Positions 47,631 to 57,104 of a stretch of DNA of 64,000 nucleotides are shown here, one piece after another. The DNA lies in NCBI RefSeq assembly GCF_900176005.1, contig NZ_LT838272.1, positions 62,001 through 126,000 on the forward strand, in the 5' to 3' direction. Position numbers and translations under genes: made by a program. Each line of letters begins with the position of its first letter. Within the stretch, counting starts at the first letter, position 1. The notes beneath the pieces were generated by a model. That model ran no database searches and was not told the DNA's origin. It worked only from the letters and a program-made list of their open reading frames with translations. The stretch is from Thermanaeromonas toyohensis ToBE. GTDB taxonomy: Bacteria > Bacillota > DSM-521 > Neomoorellales > Neomoorellaceae.

Positions 47631-47953
47631 CCGTCCAGATCAACGATACCATCCGCAAATTAGACAAAAAATCCTTCCCCGCTTGGTATGAGATCCCGCT
47701 CGGGGGGACCTTAGTCTCCGAAGGCTCTACCGATTACCACACTGGTAGCTGGCGGACCAAGCGGCCCATATGGAATGCTGAGGAATGTTCCCACTGTATG
47801 ATATGTTGGATCTACTGCCCGGAGACGGCCATCAAGGTGGAAGGCGGGAAAGTTACTGGGATCGATACTACCCTGTGCAAGGGTTGCGGTATATGTGCCA
47901 ATGAATGCCCGCGGGAAAATGCCATGACTATGGCCGAGGGCGGCGAATATTAA
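47627..47953 (+). CDS. porD: 2-oxoacid:ferredoxin oxidoreductase, delta (ferredoxin-like) subunit
   Basis: A 108-residue subunit with two [4Fe-4S] motifs, CSHCMICWIYCP and CKGCGICANECP, which relays electrons to external ferredoxin. It starts in an ATGA overlap with the porG stop. Confidence 0.95.
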   Translation: MTVQINDTIRKLDKKSFPAWYEIPLGGTLVSEGSTDYHTGSWRTKRPIWNAEECSHCMICWIYCPETAIKVEGGKVTGIDTTLCKGCGICANECPRENAMTMAEGGEY

Positions 47954-47971
47954 AAGGGAGGGAAAAGGAGC

Positions 47972-49159
47972 ATGAGGAAAACCATCGGGCTAACTGGTGA
48001 CGGTGCTGCGGCGGAGGCCATGCGCCAGATCGACCCTGATGTGGTGGCAGCCTATCCCATCACGCCACAGACAGAGATCGTAGAACGTTTTGCTGAGTTT
48101 GTGGCGGAGGGCTCGGTGCATACCGAGCTAGTTACGGTAGAAAGCGAGCACAGCGCCATGAGCGCCTGCTGCGGCTCCTCTGCTGCAGGTGCGCGCACCA
48201 TAACCTGTACTTCTTCCCAGGGTTTGGCTCTAATGCATGAAATGCTTTATATCGCTGCTGGGAACCGGCTTCCCATTGTGATGATCAATGTAAACCGTAC
48301 CCTTTCCGCTCCTATCAACATTCACAACGATCAAAGCGATAGCCTGGGTTCTCGGGACGCTGGCTGGATCCAGCTATACTGTGAGGGAGCCCAGGAAGTT
48401 TACGATACCGTTATTCAGGCCGTCCGCATTGCCGAAGATCGCTCAGTTATGTTGCCTGTTATGGTGTGTCTAGATGGCTTCGTGGTAAGCCATAATGTGG
48501 AACCCATCAATGTGCTGGATGATCAGGAAGTTAAGGACTTTATCGGCGAGTTCCGGCCAGTGATCAACCTCTTGGACACGGAAAATCCCATTTCCATGGG
48601 GAATCTCACCTTGCCGGACTATTTCTTCGAGCATAAGTATGCCCAGGCTTATGCCTTGGAGCAATCTAAGGCTGTTATAGCTAAAGTGGATAAGGAGTTC
48701 GGAGAAAGATTTGGCCGCAGCTACGGTATAGTTGAGGGTTACCGGATGGAAGATGCTGAGATAGCCATCGTAACCTTGGGATCCATGGTAGGTACAGCTC
48801 GGGTAGTAGCTGACGACCTCCGGGAGCAGGGTGTGAAAGCTGGGGTCCTCAAGATCCGCTGCTATCGGCCTTTCCCCATTGAGGAAGTGGCAGAGGCCCT
48901 AAAAGGGGTTAAGGCGGCCGCAGTTATGGAGAAGGCCCTCTCTCCTGGCGCTCCCGGACCAGCCGTGTTCAGCGATGTGTTAGGTGCCCTATATCATAAG
49001 GGCCTACATGTTAACCTTATAAGCTATGTGGCCGGTCTGGGCGGGCGCGATGTGCCAGCGAAGAGCATCCGTAAGGTATATGAGCACCTGCAGAAGATAG
49101 CTGCTTTAGGTAAAGTTGATCGCATCCTTAATTACCTCGACCTAAGGGGGTGGCAATAA
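47972..49159 (+). CDS. porA: 2-oxoacid:ferredoxin oxidoreductase, alpha subunit
   Basis: The 395-residue alpha subunit contains the conserved AYPITPQTEIVERFAEFV, VESEHSAMSACCGSSAAGAR and a C-terminal transketolase-like domain (VKAGVLKIRCYRPFP). The sequence resembles pyruvate-specific archaeal and Thermotoga PorA more than the 2-oxoglutarate enzymes, but specificity cannot be settled by eye. Confidence 0.94.
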   Translation: MRKTIGLTGDGAAAEAMRQIDPDVVAAYPITPQTEIVERFAEFVAEGSVHTELVTVESEHSAMSACCGSSAAGARTITCTSSQGLALMHEMLYIAAGNRLPIVMINVNRTLSAPINIHNDQSDSLGSRDAGWIQLYCEGAQEVYDTVIQAVRIAEDRSVMLPVMVCLDGFVVSHNVEPINVLDDQEVKDFIGEFRPVINLLDTENPISMGNLTLPDYFFEHKYAQAYALEQSKAVIAKVDKEFGERFGRSYGIVEGYRMEDAEIAIVTLGSMVGTARVVADDLREQGVKAGVLKIRCYRPFPIEEVAEALKGVKAAAVMEKALSPGAPGPAVFSDVLGALYHKGLHVNLISYVAGLGGRDVPAKSIRKVYEHLQKIAALGKVDRILNYLDLRGWQ

Positions 49160-50100
49160 TGGCAAGTTTAAGGGAGCTTAGCCAAAAGGAAGTTCTTTTC
49201 ACTGGCGGTCACCGTTTGTGCGCTGGGTGCCCGGCGCCTATCATAGTTAAGCAAATTTTGCTGGCCGCTCCCCATGCGCCTATAGTAGTAAATCCTACTT
49301 GCTGCCTGGAGATCTCCTCGGCGGTCTTCCCCTACACCGCCTGGAAGGTGCCTTACTACCATAATGCTTTTGAAAACGCGGCTGCTGTAGCTTCCGGGAT
49401 CGATGCCGCCATCAACGCTTTGCGCCGGCGCGGTAAACTGGACGAGAGCAAAAAGTTCAGCGTGATCGTTATTGGTGGTGACGGCGGGACTTATGATATC
49501 GGCTTCCAGGCCTTATCTGGAATGCTTGAGCGGGGTCACCGGGTCCTGTATGTCTGCTACGATAACGGAGCTTATATGAATACTGGAATCCAGCGCTCAG
49601 GGGCTACACCCTATGGTGCCTGGACTACCACCAGCCATGTGGGTGAGGCTCAGAAGGGTAAGCAGCAACACCGGAAGGATTTGGCCTGGATTGCGGCAGC
49701 CCACGGGGCCTATGTGGCCAACGCTTCCCTGCACAATTGGAGGGACCTGATGCGCAAAGTAGAGAAGGCCTTAAACTACGACGGACCCTCCTTCATTAAC
49801 GTACAAGCTCCTTGCCCGCGCGGGTGGCGCTTCCCCGAAAGCAAAACAGTGGAGATCGCCCGCCTGGGTACAGAATGCTGCTTCTACCCCCTGTATGAGG
49901 TAGAGGATAAGGGCCGGAAGTGGATTATAAACTATGTACCCAAAAATAAAATACCTGTAGCAGAATACCTTAAGCCCCAGGGGCGCTTCGCCCACTTCTT
50001 CCAGAAAGGGAACGAATACCTGATCGAAGAATTCCAGGCTGAAGTAGATCGGCGCTGGGAGCATCTCCAGCGGCTGGCTAAAATGAGCGAGGAACTTTAA
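49159..50100 (+). CDS. porB: 2-oxoacid:ferredoxin oxidoreductase, beta subunit
   Basis: The 313-residue TPP-binding subunit starts at ATG 49159 (TAATG overlap with porA). It has the cluster cysteines CAGCP and CC (NPTCCLE), and the TPP motif GGDGGTYDIGFQALSG ending YDNGAYMNTG. A final cysteine lies in QAPCPRGWRFP. With PorG, D and A it forms the heterotetramer seen in archaea and Thermotogae, here beside the single-chain enzyme. Confidence 0.94.
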   Translation: MASLRELSQKEVLFTGGHRLCAGCPAPIIVKQILLAAPHAPIVVNPTCCLEISSAVFPYTAWKVPYYHNAFENAAAVASGIDAAINALRRRGKLDESKKFSVIVIGGDGGTYDIGFQALSGMLERGHRVLYVCYDNGAYMNTGIQRSGATPYGAWTTTSHVGEAQKGKQQHRKDLAWIAAAHGAYVANASLHNWRDLMRKVEKALNYDGPSFINVQAPCPRGWRFPESKTVEIARLGTECCFYPLYEVEDKGRKWIINYVPKNKIPVAEYLKPQGRFAHFFQKGNEYLIEEFQAEVDRRWEHLQRLAKMSEEL

Positions 50101-50119
50101 GTTCCCTTAAATTGCTTTA

Positions 50120-50168
50120 TTCCCCTGCTTCCTGGAAGGTGTAGGGAGCCTTGCAGGGAGCAGGGGAA
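50120..50168 (+). terminator. terminator-like hairpin after the por operon
   Basis: TTCCCCTGCTTCC pairs with GGGAGCAGGGGAA (13 pairs with one wobble), with an inner AAGG/CCTT. A T-rich stretch follows only after six bases. Confidence 0.7.
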
Positions 50169-50204
50169 CAGTGATTTTATAGGAGATAATTTATTTTGGC
50201 CTAC

Positions 50205-50215
50205 TGGTTAGACCA
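50205..50215 (+). promoter_or_regulatory. GntR/FadR-type operator upstream of the glycolate/lactate oxidase genes
   Basis: TGGT-TAG-ACCA is a perfect dyad of the TGGTNNNACCA form bound by FadR-subfamily GntR regulators such as LldR and PdhR. It is about 255 bases ahead of the first oxidase gene. The rest of the 50169-50469 spacer is AT-rich, with no gene found and no clear promoter. Confidence 0.45.
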
Positions 50216-50469
50216 TAAGACGGCCAGATGAGGCGAAAAAAGGAAACCCTAAAGGGTAAAAGACTTATAGGAGCCTATAGCGAGCGGAGAAAAGGAAAAC
50301 CAGGCTTTGACTATTTTGCCTAAAGATTAATAAAATGGAGGAAGGGGGAGTATATCCAAAACAAAGTATACCGAAACATAAATCTAAATACAAAGAAAGA
50401 GACAGGAAATAGAAGTAAAGTTTCAGTAAGCTTAGTAATTTTTTGTCAAGGGCAGGGGGCTTAAAACCT

Positions 50470-51864
50470 ATGTTAGACAAAGACACTTTAAAGGAACTTA
50501 TCCGCATAGTCGGACGGGAAAATGTGTTGACCTCAGAAGTTTCCCTGGCTACCTATATGTATGATGCTACCCTACTTTACGGTAAGCCCGATGTGGTCGT
50601 CTTTGTGGAGAATGCCCAACAGATAGCTTCTATATTAAAATTGGCCAACTCTAAGGGTATCCCGGTTACTCCGCGAGGAGCTGGTATGGGCTTAAGCGGG
50701 GGGACTGTCCCCCACCGGGGTGGTATTGTAATAGTCATGACCCGTATGAATCGCATTTTAGAAATAGATCCCCAGAATCGGGTGGCTGTAGTGGAACCTG
50801 GGGTCACTAACATGGAGCTACAGAAAGCAGTAGCGCCCTATGGGTTGATGTATGTGCCTGACCCGGCCAGCCAGAAGGTCTCTACCATGGGGGGCAATTT
50901 TGGGGAAAACGCTGGTGGTATGCGGGGTATCAAATACGGGGTCACTAAAGACCATATCCTAGGTGTGGAGCTGGTCCTGCCTACAGGGGATATAGTAAGA
51001 ATAGGGGGTAAGTGGGAGCCCATTGTACCAGAGTTAAACTTGCTGGCCTTACTTATAGGCTCAGAAGGCACTTTAGGTATAGCCACTCAAATTATAGTTC
51101 GCCTCCTCCCCTTGCCCCGGGCTGTTAAAACTTTACTTGCTGTTTACAATACTTTGGAAGAAGCTGGCAACTCCGTTTCCCAGATTGTAGCCCAAGGTAT
51201 TATCCCTACCACCTTAGAATTGATGGATAACAAGGTTATCCAAGCTGTAGAGGAATGGTTACACATAGGGCTCCCCTTAGAGGCAGGCGCTGTCCTCCTC
51301 ATTGAAGTTGATGGCTGGGGTCCGGAGCTTGAGCGGCAGGCGGAGAAGATAAAGGAAATATGCCAGGCTAATGGAGCTACCCAGGTTCAATTAGCAAGGG
51401 ATGCCGCAGAGAGAGACAACTTGTGGCTTGCTCGCCGTTCAGCTATCGGAGCTATGGCCAGGCTAAGACCCTCCTATGATCTAGAAGATGCCACTGTCCC
51501 CCGCTCGCGGCTTCCCGAGATGCTCCGGCGGGTGGAGGCTATAGCTGAAAAATACCGTATCCCCATCGGGATGCTAGCCCATGCTGGTGACGGCAACCTC
51601 CATCCCTTAGTGCTCTTTGATGAACGGGACCAGGAAGAGATGGAGCGGGTGCATAGGACGCGGGAAGAGATTTTCCGGGCCGCTCTAGAGCTAGGAGGGA
51701 CTCTCTCAGGTGAGCATGGCATAGGTTTAGGCAAGTTAGATTTTATGCCCCTGGCCTTCACCCCTGCTGAACTGGATTTTATGCGCCGTGAACGCCGCGC
51801 CTTTGACCCCAACGGGATATTAAACCCGGGCAAGTTCATCCCGGAATCCCCGCAAGGAATTTAA
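50470..51864 (+). CDS. glcD: FAD-linked oxidase, glycolate/D-lactate dehydrogenase large subunit
   Basis: A 464-residue GlcD-like flavoprotein. The PCMH FAD site contains TPRGAGMGLSGGTVPHRGG and STMGGNFGENAGGMRGIKYG. The C-terminal domain has AHAGDGNLHPLV and SGEHGIGLGK. It oxidises a 2-hydroxy acid and should pass electrons to the iron-sulfur subunit downstream. ATG 50470 follows AGGGGGC. Confidence 0.92.
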   Translation: MLDKDTLKELIRIVGRENVLTSEVSLATYMYDATLLYGKPDVVVFVENAQQIASILKLANSKGIPVTPRGAGMGLSGGTVPHRGGIVIVMTRMNRILEIDPQNRVAVVEPGVTNMELQKAVAPYGLMYVPDPASQKVSTMGGNFGENAGGMRGIKYGVTKDHILGVELVLPTGDIVRIGGKWEPIVPELNLLALLIGSEGTLGIATQIIVRLLPLPRAVKTLLAVYNTLEEAGNSVSQIVAQGIIPTTLELMDNKVIQAVEEWLHIGLPLEAGAVLLIEVDGWGPELERQAEKIKEICQANGATQVQLARDAAERDNLWLARRSAIGAMARLRPSYDLEDATVPRSRLPEMLRRVEAIAEKYRIPIGMLAHAGDGNLHPLVLFDERDQEEMERVHRTREEIFRAALELGGTLSGEHGIGLGKLDFMPLAFTPAELDFMRRERRAFDPNGILNPGKFIPESPQGI

Positions 51865-51920
51865 TAAACGAGGGGTAAGCAGGCTAGTAGACCTTCAACA
51901 TTCTTTGAGGAGGTTTAAGG

Positions 51921-53282
51921 ATGCGACCGACCTTCATAAAAGAGCTAGAGGACATATTAGGACCTGCCCGGGTTCGGCAGGATATGGCTGCTCGTCAGGC
52001 GGCAGCCCTGGACCTTGAGTTCTTGCCTGAGATAGTAGTATTTCCCCAAGATAGCGAGCAAGTAGCCCGGGTGGTCTCTTTAGCTGGTGAAGAAGGTATC
52101 CCTCTCATCCCCTGGGGAGCCGGGAATCAGGCCTTTAGGGGACTTTTACCCCTACGCGGAGGTATAGCTATAAACTTGACGGGCTTGCAAAGGGTACTGG
52201 AGTTTGACCAGGATAACCAGACAGCCTATGTGGAAGCGGGGTTATCTCTTGCCCAGCTTAAAGAGACCTTTGCTGCCGGTCGGCTTTTTCTCCCCTTGGA
52301 TCCCGTAGAGGGGGAGACCTGCACTTTGGGTGGATGTATCGCCAGCAATGCTTCTGGGCCCCGGAAATTGGGTTATGGTTCTACTAAGGATTACCTTCTG
52401 GGGTTGGAAGTAGTCCTTCCTACAGGTGAAATAGTACGGACCGGGGGAAAAACTGTCAAGAACGTCCAGGATTATGATAATACCCGTTTCTTAGCTGGGT
52501 CGTGGGGTACTTTAGGTATTATAACTAAGGCTATGGTAAAGCTTAAGCCTCTGCCGGAAAAGGAGGCTACTATGGTCTTAGGCTTTACCACACTGGATGA
52601 GGCTTGCGAAGCAGCCTATACTTTGCGGCAAGAATGGGGCCCGGTAGCCTTAGAACTTTTGGATAGCCAGAGCTTGGCCGCCCTCGAAAGAACAGGGTGT
52701 CCTCTTCCGGGCCAAGGGAAGGAGAGGTTACTGGTAGCCTTTGCTGGTTTTACTGAGGCTGTGGATTGGCAGGTGGACCAGGTATTGATGGGCTTTAAAG
52801 GAAAGGCCCAGATTAACATATATACGGGTACAGAAGCCCAGGCTGTTTGGGAGGCTAGGCGCAAAGTTTTTGCAGCTTTCTCAGGTGAGAAGGGAGCCCT
52901 CTTAGGACAAGTTTCCCTTCCCTTTACTAGTACGGCCAACTTTATTTGCGAGGCAGGTAAGTTTATCTTTTCCCAGGGCTTAAAGGCGGGGATGGTAGCC
53001 CACTTTGGTAATGGTCATGTACACATTTTCTTGGAGCATCCGCCAGCAGCTTACCTTGAGGTGCGGGAGTTTTTAAGCGTGTTTGAGGAGCAAGCCATGA
53101 AGGAAGGAGGCCTTTTCCTGGTGGATAACGTCTGGGATCTAGAGAGCATCAGGAAGAAGGTAGAGAACCGAGGGGCTGCTCTCCTTCCCCTCCTTAAACG
53201 TATAAAGGAAGCCTTGGATCCTAAGGGGATCTTGGCTCCCAATAGCAAGGTTATCGCTTACGCTTTGGCTCCCCAAAGGTAA
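51921..53282 (+). CDS. second FAD-linked oxidase subunit (GlcE-like position)
   Basis: A 453-residue protein with the same PCMH fold (PWGAGNQAFRGLLPLRGGIA and CTLGGCIASNASGPRKLGYG) and a C-terminal GNGHVHIF in place of GDGNLHP. It lacks the GEHGIG motif, so it probably supports the first subunit in the way GlcE supports GlcD, though it is longer than E. coli GlcE. ATG 51921 follows GGAGG. Confidence 0.88.
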   Translation: MRPTFIKELEDILGPARVRQDMAARQAAALDLEFLPEIVVFPQDSEQVARVVSLAGEEGIPLIPWGAGNQAFRGLLPLRGGIAINLTGLQRVLEFDQDNQTAYVEAGLSLAQLKETFAAGRLFLPLDPVEGETCTLGGCIASNASGPRKLGYGSTKDYLLGLEVVLPTGEIVRTGGKTVKNVQDYDNTRFLAGSWGTLGIITKAMVKLKPLPEKEATMVLGFTTLDEACEAAYTLRQEWGPVALELLDSQSLAALERTGCPLPGQGKERLLVAFAGFTEAVDWQVDQVLMGFKGKAQINIYTGTEAQAVWEARRKVFAAFSGEKGALLGQVSLPFTSTANFICEAGKFIFSQGLKAGMVAHFGNGHVHIFLEHPPAAYLEVREFLSVFEEQAMKEGGLFLVDNVWDLESIRKKVENRGAALLPLLKRIKEALDPKGILAPNSKVIAYALAPQR

Positions 53283-53322
53283 AAGAATTAAAAAAGTGCC
53301 CGGGCGGAAAGGAGAAGCTAGA

Positions 53323-54597
53323 ATGGTTAAAGCGTTAAGGGATATGCTGGAGGACGTGGTGCGCTGCAATAAGTGTGGTTTTTGCCAGGAAGTGTGTCCT
53401 ACCTATAAGGCCACCGGTGAGGAATTCTCCCTAGCTCGTGGCCGTAATCGTCTCATTCGCCTTTCCCTGGAAGGCACCTTCGATTTAATCCACAACCCGG
53501 AGATAAATCACCATATTTATTCTTGCCTCCTTTGCGGGGCCTGTGTCAATGCCTGCCCTTCCTCAGTTATCACGGATACCTTGGTAAAGGCAGCGCGAGC
53601 CGAGATCACCCGGGCTAAGGGGCAACCCTTCCCTATACGGTTGGCCTTGAGGGGTGTCCTGGCTAAGCAGCGCAGGCTAAGCCTGGGAGCCAAGGCTTTG
53701 CGTTTCTACCAGCGCAGCGGGGCGCGGTGGCTGGCCCGGCATACGGGGTTTTTGAAACTCTTAGGAGCTTTAGGGAAAGCGGAGGGGCTTTTACCTGATA
53801 TTCCAGGTTATACTTTGCGGGAGCGGTTACCCCAGATCCTTAAGCCCCCGGCCCGACCCCGCCACCGGGTAGCCTATTTTGCTGGCTGCCTTATAAACAA
53901 TTTCTTCCCCGCCATCGGGGAAGCCACCTTACGGGTGCTCCAACATAACGACTGCGAAGTGGTGGTCCCCTCTACCAATTGCTGTGGGATACCCCATGAA
54001 GCCTATGGAGATTTAGAGATGCTTTTGAACCTGGCGAAAGAGAATCTAGAGACCTTTAAGCAGCATCAGGTGGATGCCATTGTTACTGACTGTGCTTCCT
54101 GCGCCCACGGTCTACACAATTACGCTAAACTTCTAGAGGATGATCCTCATTATAGGGATTTGGCGCGGGAGGTGGCAGATAAGGTTCAGGATGCCGTAGC
54201 CTTCTTGGCTGCGCTGGGTATAAAAAAGGAGATGGGCTCCCTTGAAATAACTGTTACTTACCACGATCCTTGCCATGCTGTACGGGGGCTTAAAGTGAGA
54301 AAGGAGCCTAGAGAAATTTTAAGGGCCATTCCAGGTGTGAGCTTCGTGGAGATGAACGAGGCCGACTGGTGCTGCGGCGGTGCCGGCTCTTATAACGTCA
54401 CCCATTACGAGATATCGCAGCGTATTTTGGAGCGCAAGATGAAGAACTTTAAACTTACAGGTGCCCAGTACCTGGCTACCTCTTGCCCGGCTTGCCTTTT
54501 GCAGCTCGCCCATGGGCTTAATGTATATGGTCTACCTGGGAAGACCATTCACGTGATGCAGCTCCTGGATCAAGCTTACCAGAAAGCTTTAAAATAA
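53323..54597 (+). CDS. glcF: iron-sulfur (Fe-S)-binding subunit, GlcF-like
   Basis: A 424-residue protein with two N-terminal [4Fe-4S] motifs (CNKCGFCQEVCP and CLLCGACVNACP) and two CCG domains (NCCGIPHEAYGD, WCCGGAGSYN). It should take electrons from the two FAD subunits. ATG 53323 is downstream of AAAGGAG; the earlier in-frame GTG 53296 would put the SD inside the gene. The triad fits a glycolate or D-lactate oxidation unit that would yield pyruvate or glyoxylate. Confidence 0.92.
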   Translation: MVKALRDMLEDVVRCNKCGFCQEVCPTYKATGEEFSLARGRNRLIRLSLEGTFDLIHNPEINHHIYSCLLCGACVNACPSSVITDTLVKAARAEITRAKGQPFPIRLALRGVLAKQRRLSLGAKALRFYQRSGARWLARHTGFLKLLGALGKAEGLLPDIPGYTLRERLPQILKPPARPRHRVAYFAGCLINNFFPAIGEATLRVLQHNDCEVVVPSTNCCGIPHEAYGDLEMLLNLAKENLETFKQHQVDAIVTDCASCAHGLHNYAKLLEDDPHYRDLAREVADKVQDAVAFLAALGIKKEMGSLEITVTYHDPCHAVRGLKVRKEPREILRAIPGVSFVEMNEADWCCGGAGSYNVTHYEISQRILERKMKNFKLTGAQYLATSCPACLLQLAHGLNVYGLPGKTIHVMQLLDQAYQKALK

Positions 54598-54688
54598 AAA
54601 GCCTGCCGACTTCAAGATAAAAAACAGGCGCCTTCCTAAGCATATCCTATCCCCCGACCGAATAGGAATTATCCTGGAGGTGCGGGGG

Positions 54689-55465
54689 ATGTTTATTGTG
54701 GGGCGGCGTAAGGTTATACTTAAAGGGTTAGGGTGGCTTTTAATATTTTTAGCGGGGATGCTAGCCGGGGCCTACCTAGCCGATAGGCCCCCTTTGGCTG
54801 TCTTGGTGGGCAGAAGTAAAAGATTGCTTCCTATTTATAGTGTGGCCACTCAAGAAAAAAAGGTAGCCCTATCCTTTGACGCTACCTGGGGAGCCGAATA
54901 TACTCCTAAGATTTTAGAGATCTTGCGCCAACATAACGTTAAGACTACCTTCTTCCTTACCAATATTTGGCTTAAGAAATACCCCGACGTAGCCAAAAAA
55001 ATAGCAGCGGAAGGACATGAGATAGGCCTCCATTCAGCTACCCATCCCCATTTTACTTCCTTGACTGAAGAGCAGATGGAACAGGAACTGCGGGAAAACC
55101 ACCGCTTGGTAGAGGAAATTACCGGATATAAACCTGAATTATTCCGGCCGCCCTTCGGAGATTATAACGATACAGTCATCAGGGTGGTGCAGCGCCTAGG
55201 GTACAAGGCCATCCAGTGGGATGTGGACTCTTTGGACTGGCAAGAACACCTTTCGGCAGAGGATATTTACCGCCGAGTCCTCAAAGGAATAAAACCTGGG
55301 TCTATAGTTCTCTTTCATAATAATGGAAAACATACAGCTACCGTCCTAGGCCCCCTCTTAGAGAAACTCAAGGTTGAGGGATACCAGGTGGTACCAGTGT
55401 CAGAACTCCTCCTTAAAGGGGATTACTATGTGGATCATGCTGGAGTCCAGCGTCCAGCGCGCTAA
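54689..55465 (+). CDS. membrane-anchored polysaccharide deacetylase
   Basis: A 258-residue protein with an N-terminal membrane anchor (LKGLGWLLIFLAGMLAGAY) and a NodB domain: LSFDATWGAEYTPKIL (metal Asp), EIGLHSATHPHF (His pair), FRPPFGDYN and VLFHNNG. PdaA/PdaB-type enzymes deacetylate peptidoglycan sugars, often for spore cortex. ATG 54689 is eight bases from CTGGAGG. Confidence 0.9.
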   Translation: MFIVGRRKVILKGLGWLLIFLAGMLAGAYLADRPPLAVLVGRSKRLLPIYSVATQEKKVALSFDATWGAEYTPKILEILRQHNVKTTFFLTNIWLKKYPDVAKKIAAEGHEIGLHSATHPHFTSLTEEQMEQELRENHRLVEEITGYKPELFRPPFGDYNDTVIRVVQRLGYKAIQWDVDSLDWQEHLSAEDIYRRVLKGIKPGSIVLFHNNGKHTATVLGPLLEKLKVEGYQVVPVSELLLKGDYYVDHAGVQRPAR

Positions 55466-55628
55466 AAAGTAGCTTTAGGTATTTAAAACAAGCCTAGTCA
55501 GGCTTTTAAAGCATACGACTAAACTTAAGACGTAACCAAAGCAAACCTTTGCCCGTCAAGGTTTTGGGGGCAAGCGGAGCCAAGCAGGCTAGGGGCTAAA
55601 ACTGGGGATGACCTAGGTTTAGAGGAAG

Positions 55629-55658
55629 TTGGAATGGATCCGGGAAAGATGCTATAAT
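55629..55658 (+). promoter_or_regulatory. promoter of the decarboxylase-tmk operon
   Basis: TTGGAA (55629) and TATAAT (55653) with an 18-base spacer. The TTG is the codon that an open-reading-frame search would choose as the gene start, but here it serves better as a -35. The rest of the 55466-55628 spacer shows no gene. Confidence 0.65.
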
Positions 55659-55694
55659 AGGGTAGAAATCGAAGGTAAGAGGGGAGAAGATCCT

Positions 55695-57104
55695 ATTAAG
55701 ACGCCTTTATGGGAGGCGGTTAAGGCTTACGTTCACCGGGGGATGTTTTCCTGGCATACACCAGGCCATAAAGGGGGCTCGAGTGCGGGCGCGGATTTCC
55801 GTGCCTATTTAGGCCGAACTGTATTCCAGGTTGACTTAACAGAATTGCCGGAACTAGATAATCTATACTACCCCGAAGGGGTAATTAAGGAGGCCCAAGA
55901 GAGGGCCGCTGCTTTTTTTGGAGCCGGCCATACCTTTTTCCTGGTCAATGGGGCTACAAGCGGTATTATATCTGTTTTCCTGGCCACTTGTCGGCCCGGG
56001 GATAAAGTTTTGCTTCCCCGGTATGCCCATCGCTCAGTATGGGCTGGCCTTATTTTAAGCGGGAGCTACCCAGTCTACCTACGGGGCCGTTGGCTATCTA
56101 GCCTAGGGTTACCTTTAGGGGTAGCGCCAGAAGAGGTAGAGGAGGCTTTAGTTCACCATAAAGAAGCCAAATTATTGGTTGTGGTGCATCCTACTTATGA
56201 AGGCTTGGTCCCCCCTACCCAGCGCCTGGTGGAGTTGGCCCACCAGCATAAAGTACAGGTTCTAGTGGATGCTGCCCACGGTTCCCATTTTGGGTTGGAC
56301 GAAAGGCTTCCCCCTTCGCCCTTAAAATTGGGAGCTGATTATGTGGTCCAGGGTACCCATAAAACCCTGGGCGCTTTTACCCAAGCCGCTATGCTTCATC
56401 TGCGGCCCGGCCTGGATGTGGCTTCTGTGGCTGAGGCCCTCCGGCTAGTGCAAACCTCCAGCCCCTCTTATCTTTTGCTTACTTCTTTAGATGTAGCCCG
56501 GTATGAAGCTGAGATTCAAGGGTCTAAGCTCTGGTCCCAGGCGGTAGATAGGGCCTTAAGACTTAGGCAAAACTTACGGTCGTTGGGGCTCCCCTGCTTA
56601 GATGAAGGAGAAGTAGTAGGGGAGGCTACAGCAGGCCTAGATGTAACCCGGCTCGTTATACCTACAGTACCCTTAGGCCTTTCGGGCAGGGAAGTAGCTA
56701 TAGCCTTACGAAGATTAGGGCACGAAATGGAGCTTGCGGCGGCTCGCTATGTGGTGGGTATCCTTACCCCTGCGGATGGCGAGAAAAGCATCCAGGCCTT
56801 GATCCGGGCCTTAAGCCAATTGAAAAGGGAAACGGTAAGATATAAGAGCCGGCCAGAAGGGGAGCCGCTGATCTGGGAGGGAATCTTGCCTCCCCTGGCT
56901 ATGAGCCCCAGGGAAGCTTTCCTAGCCAGAAGACGCTTGGTTCCTGTCCGGGAAGCTCAAGGGAAGATAGCGGCCGAGTTGGTGGCTCCTTGCCCTCCAG
57001 GCCTTGTACTTGTGGCTCCGGGGGAAGTTTTGACGCCGGAAATTATAGCTAGGCTCACCTTAATCTGGGGCGAGAATTCCTTTATACAGGTAGTGGACGT
57101 ATGA
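55695..57104 (+). CDS. Orn/Lys/Arg decarboxylase-family PLP enzyme
   Basis: A fold-I PLP enzyme of the YaaO/SpeA type. It has FSWHTPGHKGG near the N-terminus, LVNGATSGIISVFLA, VDAAHGSHFG and the PLP lysine in VQGTHKTLGAFTQ. The likely reaction is decarboxylation of arginine, lysine or ornithine for polyamine synthesis. The conserved TPLWEAVKAYVHRG lies just after ATT 55695, which is eight bases from AGGGGAG and is used as a provisional start; no ATG, GTG or TTG occurs between the promoter and this point. The stop overlaps tmk. Confidence 0.82.
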   Translation: MKTPLWEAVKAYVHRGMFSWHTPGHKGGSSAGADFRAYLGRTVFQVDLTELPELDNLYYPEGVIKEAQERAAAFFGAGHTFFLVNGATSGIISVFLATCRPGDKVLLPRYAHRSVWAGLILSGSYPVYLRGRWLSSLGLPLGVAPEEVEEALVHHKEAKLLVVVHPTYEGLVPPTQRLVELAHQHKVQVLVDAAHGSHFGLDERLPPSPLKLGADYVVQGTHKTLGAFTQAAMLHLRPGLDVASVAEALRLVQTSSPSYLLLTSLDVARYEAEIQGSKLWSQAVDRALRLRQNLRSLGLPCLDEGEVVGEATAGLDVTRLVIPTVPLGLSGREVAIALRRLGHEMELAAARYVVGILTPADGEKSIQALIRALSQLKRETVRYKSRPEGEPLIWEGILPPLAMSPREAFLARRRLVPVREAQGKIAAELVAPCPPGLVLVAPGEVLTPEIIARLTLIWGENSFIQVVDV

